Part shown: one piece after another, positions 37,186 to 49,291 of the stretch
How positions within the stretch are numbered: position 1 is the first letter of the stretch
Layout: every line of letters begins with the position of its first letter
Source of the DNA: Adenanthera pavonina
Lineage: Eukaryota; Streptophyta; Magnoliopsida; Fabales; Fabaceae
DNA: 64,000 nucleotides
NCBI GenBank assembly: GCA_026686845.1
Contig: JAIVEN010000001.1
Coordinates: 32,728,001 to 32,792,000 of the forward strand
Direction of reading: 5' to 3'
Made by a program: the position numbers and the translations under genes
The notes under the pieces: model-generated
Seen by the model: only the letters and a program-made list of their open reading frames with translations
What the model was told of the DNA's origin: nothing
Databases searched by the model: none

Positions 37186-38509
37186 GACTTAGGTAAATTA
37201 ATATCAAATTACAAAAACATTACATTGTGTTTAGAAAAGTTATCACGTGAGTATAGAAAAAAGTTACCACAAAATTTAGATAATTGCTCTCAAACACGGT
37301 CGTAACTTTTTCTAGTTTTTTATGGCAATTTTTTAAAGAAAAATGATAGTAATGTTTCTTGAGCTAGATTTTTTGCCCCTGTAATGCTCCAAAATTTATA
37401 TTCATAAGACCTACATATATTATTCAAAATTCAAATTATAAAATATCATATAATCATATAATTTGGTAACATTAAAAAAGAAAAAGAAAACAAAAGATAA
37501 AAGGCACACACATACAAAACATGGAGTTAAGATAAGTCATATAAATAATATTACAGCACTATCTATATTTCAAATTGACTTTCTATAAGATTACTAACTT
37601 AATGATAGTTTGTTTTAATCTTTAGTGGTAGTACTCTTATTACCTTATGAAAACTTCCTTAAATGTATCAGCTATGAAGCACTAATACTTTAAAAAAAGT
37701 AGACTAATCCATATCTGATACATAATATGATATACATACTGTATTTATATATACATATCTATCTATATTATTTTATACTCATTTATATCGCTTCAAATTT
37801 TTACAATAAAATATGACTATTTGAAGTTATTATAAATATTTTATAGTTTATTTTAATATTTATATTATAATTTTTGAAATATTTAATACTCATTTTTCTA
37901 TTAATGAATAGATTTATTAATTATACATATAAATAATTTTATAAATAATATTATATATGTATAAATATCCTTTACATCTCTATTCTAAAATTTTAAAAAT
38001 TGTTGTTTTTTTCATATCATATTATATTATATCTTATATACATACTCATATCAATGTTATGTAGTATATTAGCAATACTTCTACGAGATGGTAGTCGCCT
38101 TTTTTTTTTAAATAATATAGTGATAATTTGACTATAATGAAGCAAAATTAATCAAGGACATTTTTGTTTTATTCCATGATCCCATTTGGTCCTTTTGTCC
38201 TCAATTACAAGCAATTTTAATATTTAAGAGATTCCTCTATAAATATAAGAGGATATGGGTCTTCCGTTAGACATTGGCAGCATAATCTTTTTTTGGTTAC
38301 CCTGTCCTGGTTTTTTTGGAGTTTTTAATTTTATGGCCAAAGTTGTTGGAACTTTCAACTTTATTGATTGGGTCAACAAACATGGATGAACTCCATTAAT
38401 GACAAGATATATGGTCACGCAAGTACCCTCCCCACCTCCTCCTCCTCCTCCTCCTCCGTTTCAAAATAATTATTATATTAAAATTATACATATAAATTAA
38501 GAAAATAAA
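37186..38509. other. AT-rich intergenic DNA between the copia element and the solo LTR
   Basis: No gene or element recognised. It contains a (CCT)n microsatellite at 38435-38457 just before the solo LTR. Confidence 0.65.
38435..38457. repeat. (CCT)n microsatellite
   Basis: About seven to eight CCT units on the plus strand. Confidence 0.9.
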
Positions 38510-38514
38510 TAAAT

Positions 38515-40376
38515 TGTTGAATCAAGAGTTTTGATGATTCCAAACCAACACTCAAGAGCTCGGATTGAAGATATCAAAGGAAATCAAAGTTGTTTCAAGT
38601 GAAGATTTTCTGAGTATTTGCTGTTAGATCTTTTGTAGGATCTTTAGTTTTAGTTGTGATTGGGTAAAAAATTTTGATTTAAGAAAAAGGTGTTTTCAAA
38701 CCTTGATTTTGTGTTAAATCTTGACTTATTTGAAAAACACCCACAAACAGACGAAGTTTGAAAGTTTAAACTTAACTGTCAAGTTGGAAATTCGAACTTT
38801 GCTTTAGGAAATTCGAATTTCGAGCTAAAACTGAATAAGTCTGAAGAGACGGCTCTCTGTTAGATGAATTTTGGTTGTTCAAAATTTGAATTTTCATACA
38901 AATCTGAAAGAAGTCTTTTTAGTAACAGACGAACTTCACCTCTTCAAAATTCGAATTTCAGACAAAACACAACTTGAGAAAATAGAAGAAATTCGTCTGA
39001 AACAATGTTAAAGTTCATCTAAAATCAAGATGAAATTGAGTTTGAAAAATGCTCTCTGACAGACGAACTTTGACTTTCCAACATTCGAATTTTCATATAA
39101 GTCTGAAAGGAGCTTCTTTGAAACAGACGAACTTTGAGTCTTCAAAATTCGAATTTCAGACAAATCACAACTTATGAAAATAGAAGAAATTCGTCTGAAA
39201 CAATGTTAAAGTTCATCTGAGATCAAGAATGATTTAAGTTTCAAAACTGCTCTCTGACAGACGAACTTTGAACATTGAAGTTCGAATTTTAGAAACTAAG
39301 TTTTTGAGTATGTTGAAGTGAAACATTGACATACGAATAATAAGAACTTACAATATTCAAATGATGAAGTTAGTCTGAAAAGAGTCTCTCTGACAGACGA
39401 ACTTCACTCTTCAACATTCAAATTTCGAAGAAAGTGAACTACTGTGCCTCATTTTCACGTACTGGGAACAGACGAATTTTGGGCTTCCAAAATTCGAATT
39501 TCGAGGGCACTGTAGCAAATTGAAAACACAGTTCACACTTAACCGAAAAACTTTCTTCTTGAAAATTCGTATGTCACATTATGAAAATGTTTTGTAAGTT
39601 TCAAAATTCGAATTTCACTTCATGAACAGACGAACTTCGTGTTGTAACGTTGAAAGCTTTAACCTTCGGTTCCTTCGAAATTCGTCTGTTGACCAACCAA
39701 AATTCGAATTTCAGTATGTCAGAAACATTAAATGCGGTTGGTAAACGGATAGTTTTTCAGAGTAACCATTGGATAACTTTCCCAATGGATAGATTTTGTC
39801 TCTAACAGACATTTGAGACCTAAATCTATAAATATAACATCATTTGAAGTTGTGGGTAACGAATAAAACTTGTATATACCGAATTTCTGCTGAATCTTCT
39901 TCTCAAAAGCTTTTACCCTCTTAACTTCAATATCTGCACTTTAACCTTCATATCTACTCTATTCAAGAGAGTTATATCTTTGTAAACAATCTACTCTTCA
40001 TCTGGAAGATAGATTTACTTGTGAGGGGAAATCACAAGGGGATTGGGAAGCACATTGTGAAAGTGCTTAGAGTGTTTGAGAGAGCTCAAGAAACAGAGCA
40101 TACTCGTGTACTGTGGCATTAGCAAGAAGCCCGTTGAATTCTTGCTGTATAGTGGATAAATCTCAAGAGTTGTCTTGGGGACTGGACGTAGGTCAAGTGA
40201 AGAGACCGAACCAAGATAAATCACTGAGTTTTCTTCTCCTTATCTTTACTTTTTAACTTGCTCTGTTTTACACGTTGTTTCCATTACACTTTGCTATCTT
40301 CACCCATTTCACTTTGTGCAGAAAAATTTCAATCTTCCCAATTCACCCCCCTCTTGGGAAGTCAGTCTTGCTAACA
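38515..40376 (+). repeat. Solo LTR of the same copia family (1,862 bp)
   Basis: Runs TGTTGAATCAAGAG...CTTGCTAACA and is flanked by the 5-bp duplication TAAAT (38510-38514 and 40377-40381). It aligns to both LTRs of the full element but is about 200 bp longer because a 198-bp U3 unit is tandemly duplicated (TAGAAGAAATTCG at 38983 and 39181). No internal sequence is present, as expected after LTR-LTR recombination. TATA box at 39827-39834. Confidence 0.92.
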
Positions 40377-40381
40377 TAAAT

Positions 40382-43300
40382 AACCTAGTAATTAATAAAA
40401 TATAAATATATTTTATTATAATATTCTTATTTATGAATATCTAAGTCACTCATTAAGAATATTATTATTAAGGGTAAACTTATCAAAAGACAATTAATAT
40501 TATCTAAAATATTATAAAATGATAATTATTTTAAAATAAGGAAAAAGAGTATAAATGTCAATTATTTTGAAATGGAGTGGGAATACTTAAAAAGGTTAAA
40601 TTTTAGTGTAGTTTTTGTTTTAAAATATTTTTGCTATCATCAGTTTTTTTAACAAAATTTAACATGGGTAACAAGTTTTTTAGGAAATTCAATTATATTA
40701 TGTTTAATTACACATATTATATGTATACTTTTAAAAATTATAAAATTATCATATTTGTATTAAAGATTAATAATAAAAAATATATAAAAATCTGTATATG
40801 ACTTTTTGAATAAATTATGTGCTCACTAAATTGAATTTTTTTTCTGGTATTTGAATTTTGCTTTCTGCTCGTAAACATTGTAGTAGTCATAAGCTCATAG
40901 TTTTTTTTTTTAACTAATAAGCTATATAGTTCATAAAAAGACCAGGTTCAATAAAAGAATAACTAATAATAATTATACAATGTAAACAAGATAATCAAAT
41001 TCTATAGTAGAAATATTGAATAAATCCTAAACAATAAGAATAGCAATGAGGATGTTGATGATCTTATTTGCATTATTTTAAAATAATGGTTAATTATTTG
41101 CTGGTTTTCATAGTTTCTGTTTTAACTCTTAATTAGAATTCGCGTCCATGCAATACATGGTGAGCCTTAGACATTAATTATGAAATCAAAACAAATAGAT
41201 GTGAAAATATATAAGAAAAATGAATATCAAATATATTTTATGAATTATAACATGAATTCATCATTAATCAACACATAAAAATACCATAAATTAACATATC
41301 AATATCCACAACTCAATTTATATATAATCGAAAAACATTTTTACAATGAGTAGGTGAAAACTTCCCTATATACCACATTTGATATGGTGTCTATTAGATT
41401 GCCATTATAATCAATAACAAAAATTGTCTAAATGCTAATATTTGAATTAATTATATTATTGAATACATATGTTATGATTAAAAATGTTACTGTTGCATTA
41501 ATTAGGAGAATAAGATCTCTTTAAAAATTTCTCGTCATCGATATAGAGAGGGATGAAAATGAAAATAATGAGGTTAGAGGTCATACAATAAGTATCACAT
41601 CTAATTTGGATAAGGCAATGGAGATCTACTTGTTGTCATGCATGTCATTATGATCTGTTTCAATAAAAGTTTTCTATTGTGATTTGCAATATCTTTTTCT
41701 TGCCCTGCTTTGTATAACTCAAGCTCTCTTGTAATGATATGTTTTCCATTCCCCAGTCTTTTAAAATCTTCAGTAAAGTGGTACCAAACAATTCAAGCCA
41801 TCTCTCACTATGATAGAGATCAACGAGACATTTTAAATATCTTTAAGCACCACTCACATGATTGCTTGTAAGGAGTTTTTAAATATGTTCTGTTTCGATA
41901 ATTTTATTTATTTATTTATTTATTTATATTTTGTTGATTTTCAATTTGTATTTTTTTTGGGGTCAAAGTTATTAATTAGATTTAAATTAGAAGAAATAAA
42001 ATCTATTAGGATTAGAACATCAATTTTATTATTTTTTCTTTAAATTTTTGTTTTTTTTTAGAATTTTCTATAATTAGATATATCTTTTAGATTGTTTCAG
42101 ATCTATTAGGATTATTTGAACCCCAAATATTTCTCATTATTTTAGAATTAGATTTTTCATATTTTACCTATATAAAGGTCTCTATGTAATATATTTTCTT
42201 CAAAAAATAGTAGAATAATATTATTGTGATTTTTTTAGTAAGGATTTACTGAGTTATTTTTTTTCTCTTTCTTATTTTCTATCTCTCTCATTTTTCCTCA
42301 TTTGACTTACCATGAGGAGTGATCAACCTTGTGGGCATCGCTATAGTTAAGGATCTAGAGACGAGTTCCTTTAGGGTTTTAACTAATTATTTTCTGAATC
42401 TTTTGAGTCAAGTTCTTTCGTTGTTCTATATTTTCTGGTTTTCTTAGGGTATGTCTCTAAAAGGTTCATATAACATTAGTAATATACTATTGCTTATTTT
42501 TGAGAGGTTATAAGTGGACCAATCTTTAATTGAAGAGACTTGATAAAAATTCTGCATCACAGCCACTTTGACTTCGTTCCAAATCTACTTAGTCATAATA
42601 CAATCTATCAATATGCATATAATGTTGTTTGACTTCGTTTCCTGTTCTAGTCCACATAACTCACAAATACCCGAAGAGTTTGCCCTACTTTTTCGTTTAC
42701 TTTGAGTGTGCAATTTATCATTTGCAGCTATATCCACAAGAATATTTTCACCCATTGTGAAGCTTCAAGCTTCCATATTGATCTCCATATCCTTTCCTCC
42801 CTTAACTCCTCTTCTTAAGGCTCTTCTTGAATGATATTTGTAACATCCCAAAATGATTAAAAGATTGATTAAACCATAATCAAGTGCTAATATGGATTAA
42901 GAATTAATTTGAATGGTTTTGAAAAAATTATTTTAGTTCTGGGATTTAATTACTTATAAAGGAAAATTTGGAATTTAATGGGATAAAATTTGGCTCAAAG
43001 AAGTGAGGTGTAGGGATGAGTGAATTTTAAAGAACTCTAATCACGATATAACATTTTTTCATGAAAACTAAGCAACTTTTGAAATTAGCTAGTTTTAGGG
43101 ATTAAATGACATTATTTTGAAATTGGACTTTTTGCATTATAAAATAAACATCTCAAGCTTTCCAACGAGTTGTTATTTACTATTTTTTGAGATATATAAT
43201 TCAAGTTATGGGATTATCCAAAATATGGATCACGTGCCGTGCACGTGCTAGAAAAAAATGAGCATCGTTCTACAGCAAGATCATTATGGGCCATGGCAAG

Positions 43301-44306
43301 CATAATAAAAACCTGAGAGTTCCCCATTTTAAAAAGGGAGGAGCTAGGGTTTCGAAGGGTGGTGTTCTTGGGAGCTCTCCAAAGGTTCTTGGACTTGATT
43401 TCCCTCAAGTTTAATGTTTGAAATTATCTAAGTAAGTGATTTCTTCATCTCTTTCCCACCACTTCAAGATTTTTTGGATTTGTAGCCTTGTTTTATGGTT
43501 ATTTGAGGAAGGGTGTCATGTTAAAGAAACATATCCTATTCATACTCCCTTTTAAAAATAAAAAAATTATCATTATACTAGTGCTAATTCCTCAAATAAC
43601 ATGACACGCTTCAAAACCCTAGAAGGGAACATGACAACCATTATAATAGTCATACAATTAGAAATAGCCGGAGGCATATTATATCCATACTCATTATGTT
43701 ATATTCACATCTATCTTATATGATTTGGTTAGTATACTTGGAGGTTCTCGTGCATCTCAAGGATTTGATTACTAGTCACAGTAATGTTCATTTAACTTTA
43801 CTTACAACAACATAATGACAATCAATTGTTAAACTAATCAAAAAGTCCTTGTTTAAAAATATTAAGTAATTATTATCAAAATATTTCAAATTTAAATTAA
43901 CTTAGGTCATATAGTTATGTAATTTGTAATAAGCTGAGTTATCTATGAATTTAATTTAAAAACTATTTCAACCTGCAATCTATTTTAAAAATAAATTATA
44001 TTATTTTATATTAAACAAATTTTTTTCATGTGTGCTTCTGTTTAGGTATTGAGTTGACATTTGCAAGAAAATAATTAGCCTCACTAGTATGTCAAGCAAA
44101 ACAAATTCAATTTTTTAGTATAAATATAATATGTTATTTTAATATGTCTATTATATTTATGATATTTTTACTTGTTTTTCAAAATATAATTGCTCGAAAT
44201 AAATTTTGAAAGCTCTAGGCATGCCAAAAGTGTCAAACTCTGTTTAAAATTTTGAAAGCTATAGGCCATCTAACGGCAGCACCCTGAACTCAAACATGCC
44301 TTAACT
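40382..44306. other. AT-rich intergenic DNA, possible LTR remnants
   Basis: No coding region recognised. Two segments look like old LTR debris: a promoter-like stretch around 42165-42200 with TATATAAAGG, and a TGTAACATCCC start at 42840, a common beginning of plant gypsy LTRs. Neither has a confirmed partner or target duplication. A perfect ACGTGC/GCACGT cluster (ATCACGTGCCGTGCACGTGC, 43229-43248) stands out. Confidence 0.5.
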
Positions 44307-45637
44307 TAGGATTGTCCACGGGCCGGGATAGGACCAGGCTAACCCATGCCTGATGTTCTAGCCAAAGAAGGGGCCGAGACTAGTTTTTCAGCCTGTGGCC
44401 AATCTCAGCCCGACATGGCTTGTAGTCCGCATGGGACAGGCAAGGCTAGCCCGATCTTGAAAAAAATTTGCAAAAAAACCTATGAAAAATAGAGAGACAG
44501 CCATCCAACAGTAACTAATTTCAATATAGCATCAATGATTCTCTCCTCTAATTTTTCTTTGACTAAAAATGAACCATTTTCAGCATATTTAGTTTTATCA
44601 TGATGGATCAAATTCTTCACACAAACAAGAATTAATAGTGTAGGTCTGTAAGAATGAAGCACAAGTTGTTGCACTTTAGGAAAATTAAAATGAACAAGCT
44701 TTATCCAAGATATGAAACATCAGATGATCAGAGACAAACTGAGACTTATTTCATGATCAAGGAACGACCAGATGAAGTATTAATTATCAGCAAATTAATT
44801 GATTTCCCTTCCAATATGACATGAATAGATCTAACTAAGAAATAGCAGAAAGTTAGAATAAGCCAAACATTCCTATTGACAAGGTACTGCAACATACATC
44901 CGGTCTTCTAACCCTTTCATTCTTTGCTTATAGATGCTTAACTTTAATCTCTAGTTCATTTGTATAAGCCTATCAAGTGACACAGATATCATCTTAAATC
45001 AACTATTTTAAAACAAGTAGGACTCAAATAAACTACATCATAGAAGTAATATAACTTGCTTTCTTGCTCATGATCAATCAGCAGATTCCCTATTTTTAAT
45101 CATCCTCTTTTGCCTCCTCTCCACTATTTTTTCAACCCCATCACTAAATGTCAACCTTTTTCCGGCCTGAAGTTTGTGTATTTGACATTGTACCCATCAA
45201 AGAAGATGGTGACATATATAAAGAGCTTGTTCATTACAAGTGCTACACTAAATCAAATAAGAAGCAAAAGAGCAAACTATATTTTAGGATTCAACATATA
45301 AAATTACAAACTAACTCAAGTAACAAAACAAGAAGCAAAAGGGCAAACTATATTTCAGAATTTAGATCATAAACTAATTGACTAATTCAAATGCCATTGC
45401 CAAAACAAGAAGTTAATTGTAATTATTTGTATGAAGTAGTTTATTTAAGCCCTACTTGTTTTTATGTCTAGCCATACCTCAAGAGGAAATTTAATGCATA
45501 GTGCATACTTGTGATTTATGTCCATTCATACAAAATGTGGTTTGATAACTTTGATCGAAAACTTGTTTCCAACTCTAACTCTCTAATCTCCATCATCATA
45601 AACAATATTAAAGTTCTAAACAAATGATAAAAATAAA

Positions 45638-45662
45638 ATAATACAACAACAACAACAACAAC
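45638..45662. repeat. (ACA)n tract: 3' tail of the LINE
   Basis: Seven or so ACA units on the plus strand, i.e. the (TTG)n tail on the element strand. They merge with the target duplication, so the exact junction is ambiguous by a few bases. Confidence 0.85.
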
Positions 45663-48600
45663 ATTAGCCTTATCCCACTATATGGGGTCGGCTACATGAA
45701 TCATACAACACTAATGCGCTCTATCAAATGTCATCTCCTCAGATAAATCATTTATCAAAAGGTCATTCCTTATAACTTCCCTTAGTGTCCTTTTTGGTCT
45801 TTATCTATGCCTTTTGATCAGGCTCCAGGCCATTTGATCAACTTTCTTCACTGGCTCCTCTTGCCCTCTTCTTTGTACATGCCCAAACCACCTTAAACAA
45901 TTTTTCACCATTTTCTCCTCGATAGGTGCTACCCCAACTTTCCTTCGTATACAGTCATTTAGTATCTTATCCAATTTTGTATAACCATACATCCATCTCA
46001 ACATCCTCATTTCTGCTACTCCCATCTTGTGCTCTTGTTGTCCTTTCAAAGCCCAACATTCACTATCATATAGTATTGCTGGCCTTATAGCTGTTCTGTA
46101 AAATTTTCCTTTAAGCTTAGTAGGTACCTTGCAGTCACAAATAACTCCTGTTGCTTTACTTCACTTTAACCACCCAGCTTGTATCCTATGCATAACATCC
46201 CCATCAATTTCACCATTATTCTATAAAATCGACCCCAAATATCTAAACTTTGACACCTTAGGGATGATTTGCTCTCCAATTTTTATCTCTGAATCATTTC
46301 TAATTGGCCTCTTATTAAATTTTCAATGCATATATTCAGTCTTACTTCTAATCAGATGGAAACCTTTTGATTCCAAAGTATGTCTCCATAATTCAAGTTT
46401 AGGGTTGACCTCTTCTCTTGAGTCCTCAATTAAAACTATATCATCCGCGCATAATTTTGGAATTTCTTCCTGTATATGTTCTGTAAGAACATCCAAAACC
46501 AGATCAAACAGGTATGGACTCAAAGAAGATCCTTGATGTAAGCCTATTGTTATAGGGAAGTCCTTTGTCACACCTCCAGGGGTTCTCACACTTGTTGTTA
46601 CCCCTTCATACATATCCTTTATTGTTCGAATATAAGCCACACAGACACATTTCTTCTCCATTGCTTTCCATAATACATCTCTTGGTACTCTATCATAGGC
46701 TTTTTCTAAATTAATGAAAATCATATGCAAGTCTCTCTCTTTACTCCGGTATCTTTCAATCAAACCCCTTAATAAATAAATAGCCTCTGTTGTAGACTGT
46801 TCTGACATAAATCCAAATTGGTTTTCTGAAATATAAGACTCTTTTCTGAGTCTATGCTCAATCACTCTTTCCCAAAGTTTCATGGTGTGACTCATGAGTT
46901 TTATCCCCCGATAATTAGCACAATTTTTAATATCCCCCTTGTTCTTGTATACTGGCACTAGAGTGCTCTTTCTCCACTCCTCTGGCATTTTCTTGGACCT
47001 TAAAATCTTGCTAAATAACTTAGTGAGCTACCAAACCCCCTTCTCTCCTAAACACTTCCAAACTTCGATAAGAATACCATCGGGACCAATGGCTTTACCA
47101 TTATCTATTCTCTTAAGAGCTTCTTTTACCTCTCCAACCCGAATCCTATGATAGAAATTCAAATTGAGATCATCTTCATGGGTTGTTAATCCTTCAGTAT
47201 CAATAGTCATATCCAATCCATTATTGAAAAGCTTATAAAAGTAGCTTTCTCATTTTTCTTTAATATTATCATCTGCAACTAAAATTTTTCCTTCTTCATC
47301 CTTAATGCACCTTACTTGGTCCAAATCTCTGGACTTTCTTTCCCTTCTCTTGGCAATTTTGTAAATCTTATGTTCACCATTCTTCATTCCTAAATCCTGG
47401 TAGAATTCCTCAAAAGCTTTAGATATAGCCTCGCTCACTGCTTTCTTCATCTCCTTTTTAGCCAACCGATAACATTTCCAATTTTCATCGTTATTGTATA
47501 GATGCAGGGTTTTAAAACACTCTTTCTTATATTTGACCTTCTCCTGCACACTCTCATTCCAACACCAAGATTCTTTATCCTTAGGTCCAAAACCTTTGGA
47601 TTCACCCAATACTGCTTTAGTGGTATCCCTGATCCTTTTAGCTATCTCATCCCACAAGATGTTAGCACTTCCTTGCAAGTCCCAATTACCTTCCTCCATA
47701 ACTTTCCTCGTAAAGGTCACTTGTTTCTTATCTTTTAGTTGCCACCACTTACTCCTAGGATTTAAAGCTTTTCGACTTATCAGTTTATAGTTTTTAACTA
47801 GCACATCAAGGACCAGGACCCTATGTTGTGAAGTTAAACTTTCATTAGGGATTACTTTGTAGTCTTTACAAGTTATTCTATCTGAGTTCCTCACCAAAAA
47901 GAAGTCAATTTGTGACATTTGGACTCTACTCTTATATGTAATTAAATGCTCCTCCCGCTTCTTGAAATAGGTGTTTACAATCGTGAGGTTGTAAGCCATT
48001 GAAAAATCAAGAATGAAATGTCTCTCCTCATTTACTTCTCCAAAGCCATAACCATCGTGAGCTCCCACATACTGCCTTATCTCTTTTCCCACATGACCAT
48101 TAAGGTCCCCCCCAATGAGGATCTTTTCCTCTTGTGGGATATCTTAAACCAAACCCTCCAAATCTTCCCAAAACTTTTGCTTAATATGTGCATCCGACCC
48201 TACTTGAGGTGCATAAGTACTAATAACATTAAGTGTATCATGTCCAATAGTCAATTTTAAGGATAAGATCCTATCTCCAATCCTTCTAACTCCTACCACA
48301 TTCTTTTTCCAATCTTTGTCCACAATAATACTAACTCTATTTCTTGCTCTAACCTTCCCTATATACCAAAGTTTATAACTAGTAGTGTCTAACTCCTTAG
48401 CCTTTTCTCCCACCCATTTAGTTTCTTGAAGACAGAAGATGTTAATTCTCCTTCGAATCATAGTATTCACCACCTCCATAGATTTACCTATTAACGTACC
48501 AATATTTCAAGAACCAAATCTAATCTTGATTTTCTGGGCTAACTTCTTTACCCACATCCGTCCAGCATGATGTGGGAATCCTTGCTTATTTAACACTACA

Positions 48601-48813
48601 CTCGGGCGCCGATGTAGCGGCTCTAGCTCATTTGACACTGTATTCAAGGCATATAGCGCGTTACTTCTGGGTAACAACCTAGGCTTAGCACATATACGTC
48701 TTTGATCCATGTCATAAGATTCGACAGAATTTTACGTTGACTGTCGAGGGCTTAACACAACCTTCCTCCTTTACCCAGGCTTGGGATTGGCTATGACACT
48801 GCATAGGTGAAGT
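45649..48813 (-). mobile_element. RTE-type LINE (non-LTR retrotransposon), near full length
   Basis: About 3.17 kb flanked by a perfect 21-bp target duplication (45628-45648 and 48814-48834). The minus strand carries an endonuclease then a reverse transcriptase, and ends with GTGGGATAAGGCTAATG and a (TTG)n tail, the hallmark 3' end of plant RTE LINEs. The 5' part contains the recognisable leader with GCCTGGGTAAAGGAGG. It lies within the 3' side of the hAT element, so it inserted later. Confidence 0.9.
45801..48710 (-). pseudogene. LINE ORF (endonuclease-reverse transcriptase), one frame with several stops
   Basis: All pieces lie in one minus-strand frame. Endonuclease (EEP type): INIFCLQETKW, then VISTYAPQVG, at about 48430-48190. 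Linker: KESWCWNESVQEKVKYKK. RT: GKAIGPDGILIEVWK, MPEEWRKSTLVPVYKNKGD, NYRGIKLMSHTMKLWERVIE, ENQFGFM and GLHQGSSLSPYLF. In RT motif A the sequence is FINLEKAYDRVPR, with Asn where the catalytic Asp is expected; motif C is CADDIVLI. The C-terminal part includes RWMYGYTKLDKI and CLRWFGHVQRR. In-frame stops occur near 48505, 48145, 47248, 47026 and 46322 and again before 46049. It is inactive. Confidence 0.88.
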
Positions 48814-49291
48814 TAAAAATAAAATAATACAACATCATAAATTAAAAAGGAAGTATAATACTATAACATAGATATTACAAAGTAATAGTACAACATCATA
48901 AATTCTTAAATATCAAAGATCCATAGCATGATAGTTCACACAACTATGAAACTAAGTTAACAAGACAACCAATAGCCAACAAGTCAAACAAGGTAACACA
49001 ACAATGAAGCCAAACTGATAGAAAATAAACTTAATCAATCTTCATTGGTTCTTTTCCATCATCTTCATCTGATATAGGTGAATCTGTAACTCCTATCTCT
49101 TCTGCACAATAGAACAAAACAAGTAAATATGGTGAGATTAACTAATTAACATACTTCTGTGAACAAACAAAAAATAAATAAAACAAACATATTGTGAATA
49201 TGATGAGATTACCACCAACTACACAGCCAGTGTCATCATAATTATCAATGTCAAGTTCTTTCAATTTTGTAGTCAGTGGAGATATCCAATT

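Noticed and set aside
42165..42200. TATATAAAGG promoter-like stretch as a gene promoter
   Set aside because: No coding region follows; at best it is part of an old LTR.
46129..46536. Plus-strand ORF of 135 codons within the LINE
   Set aside because: It lies antisense to the reverse transcriptase and shows no protein similarity.
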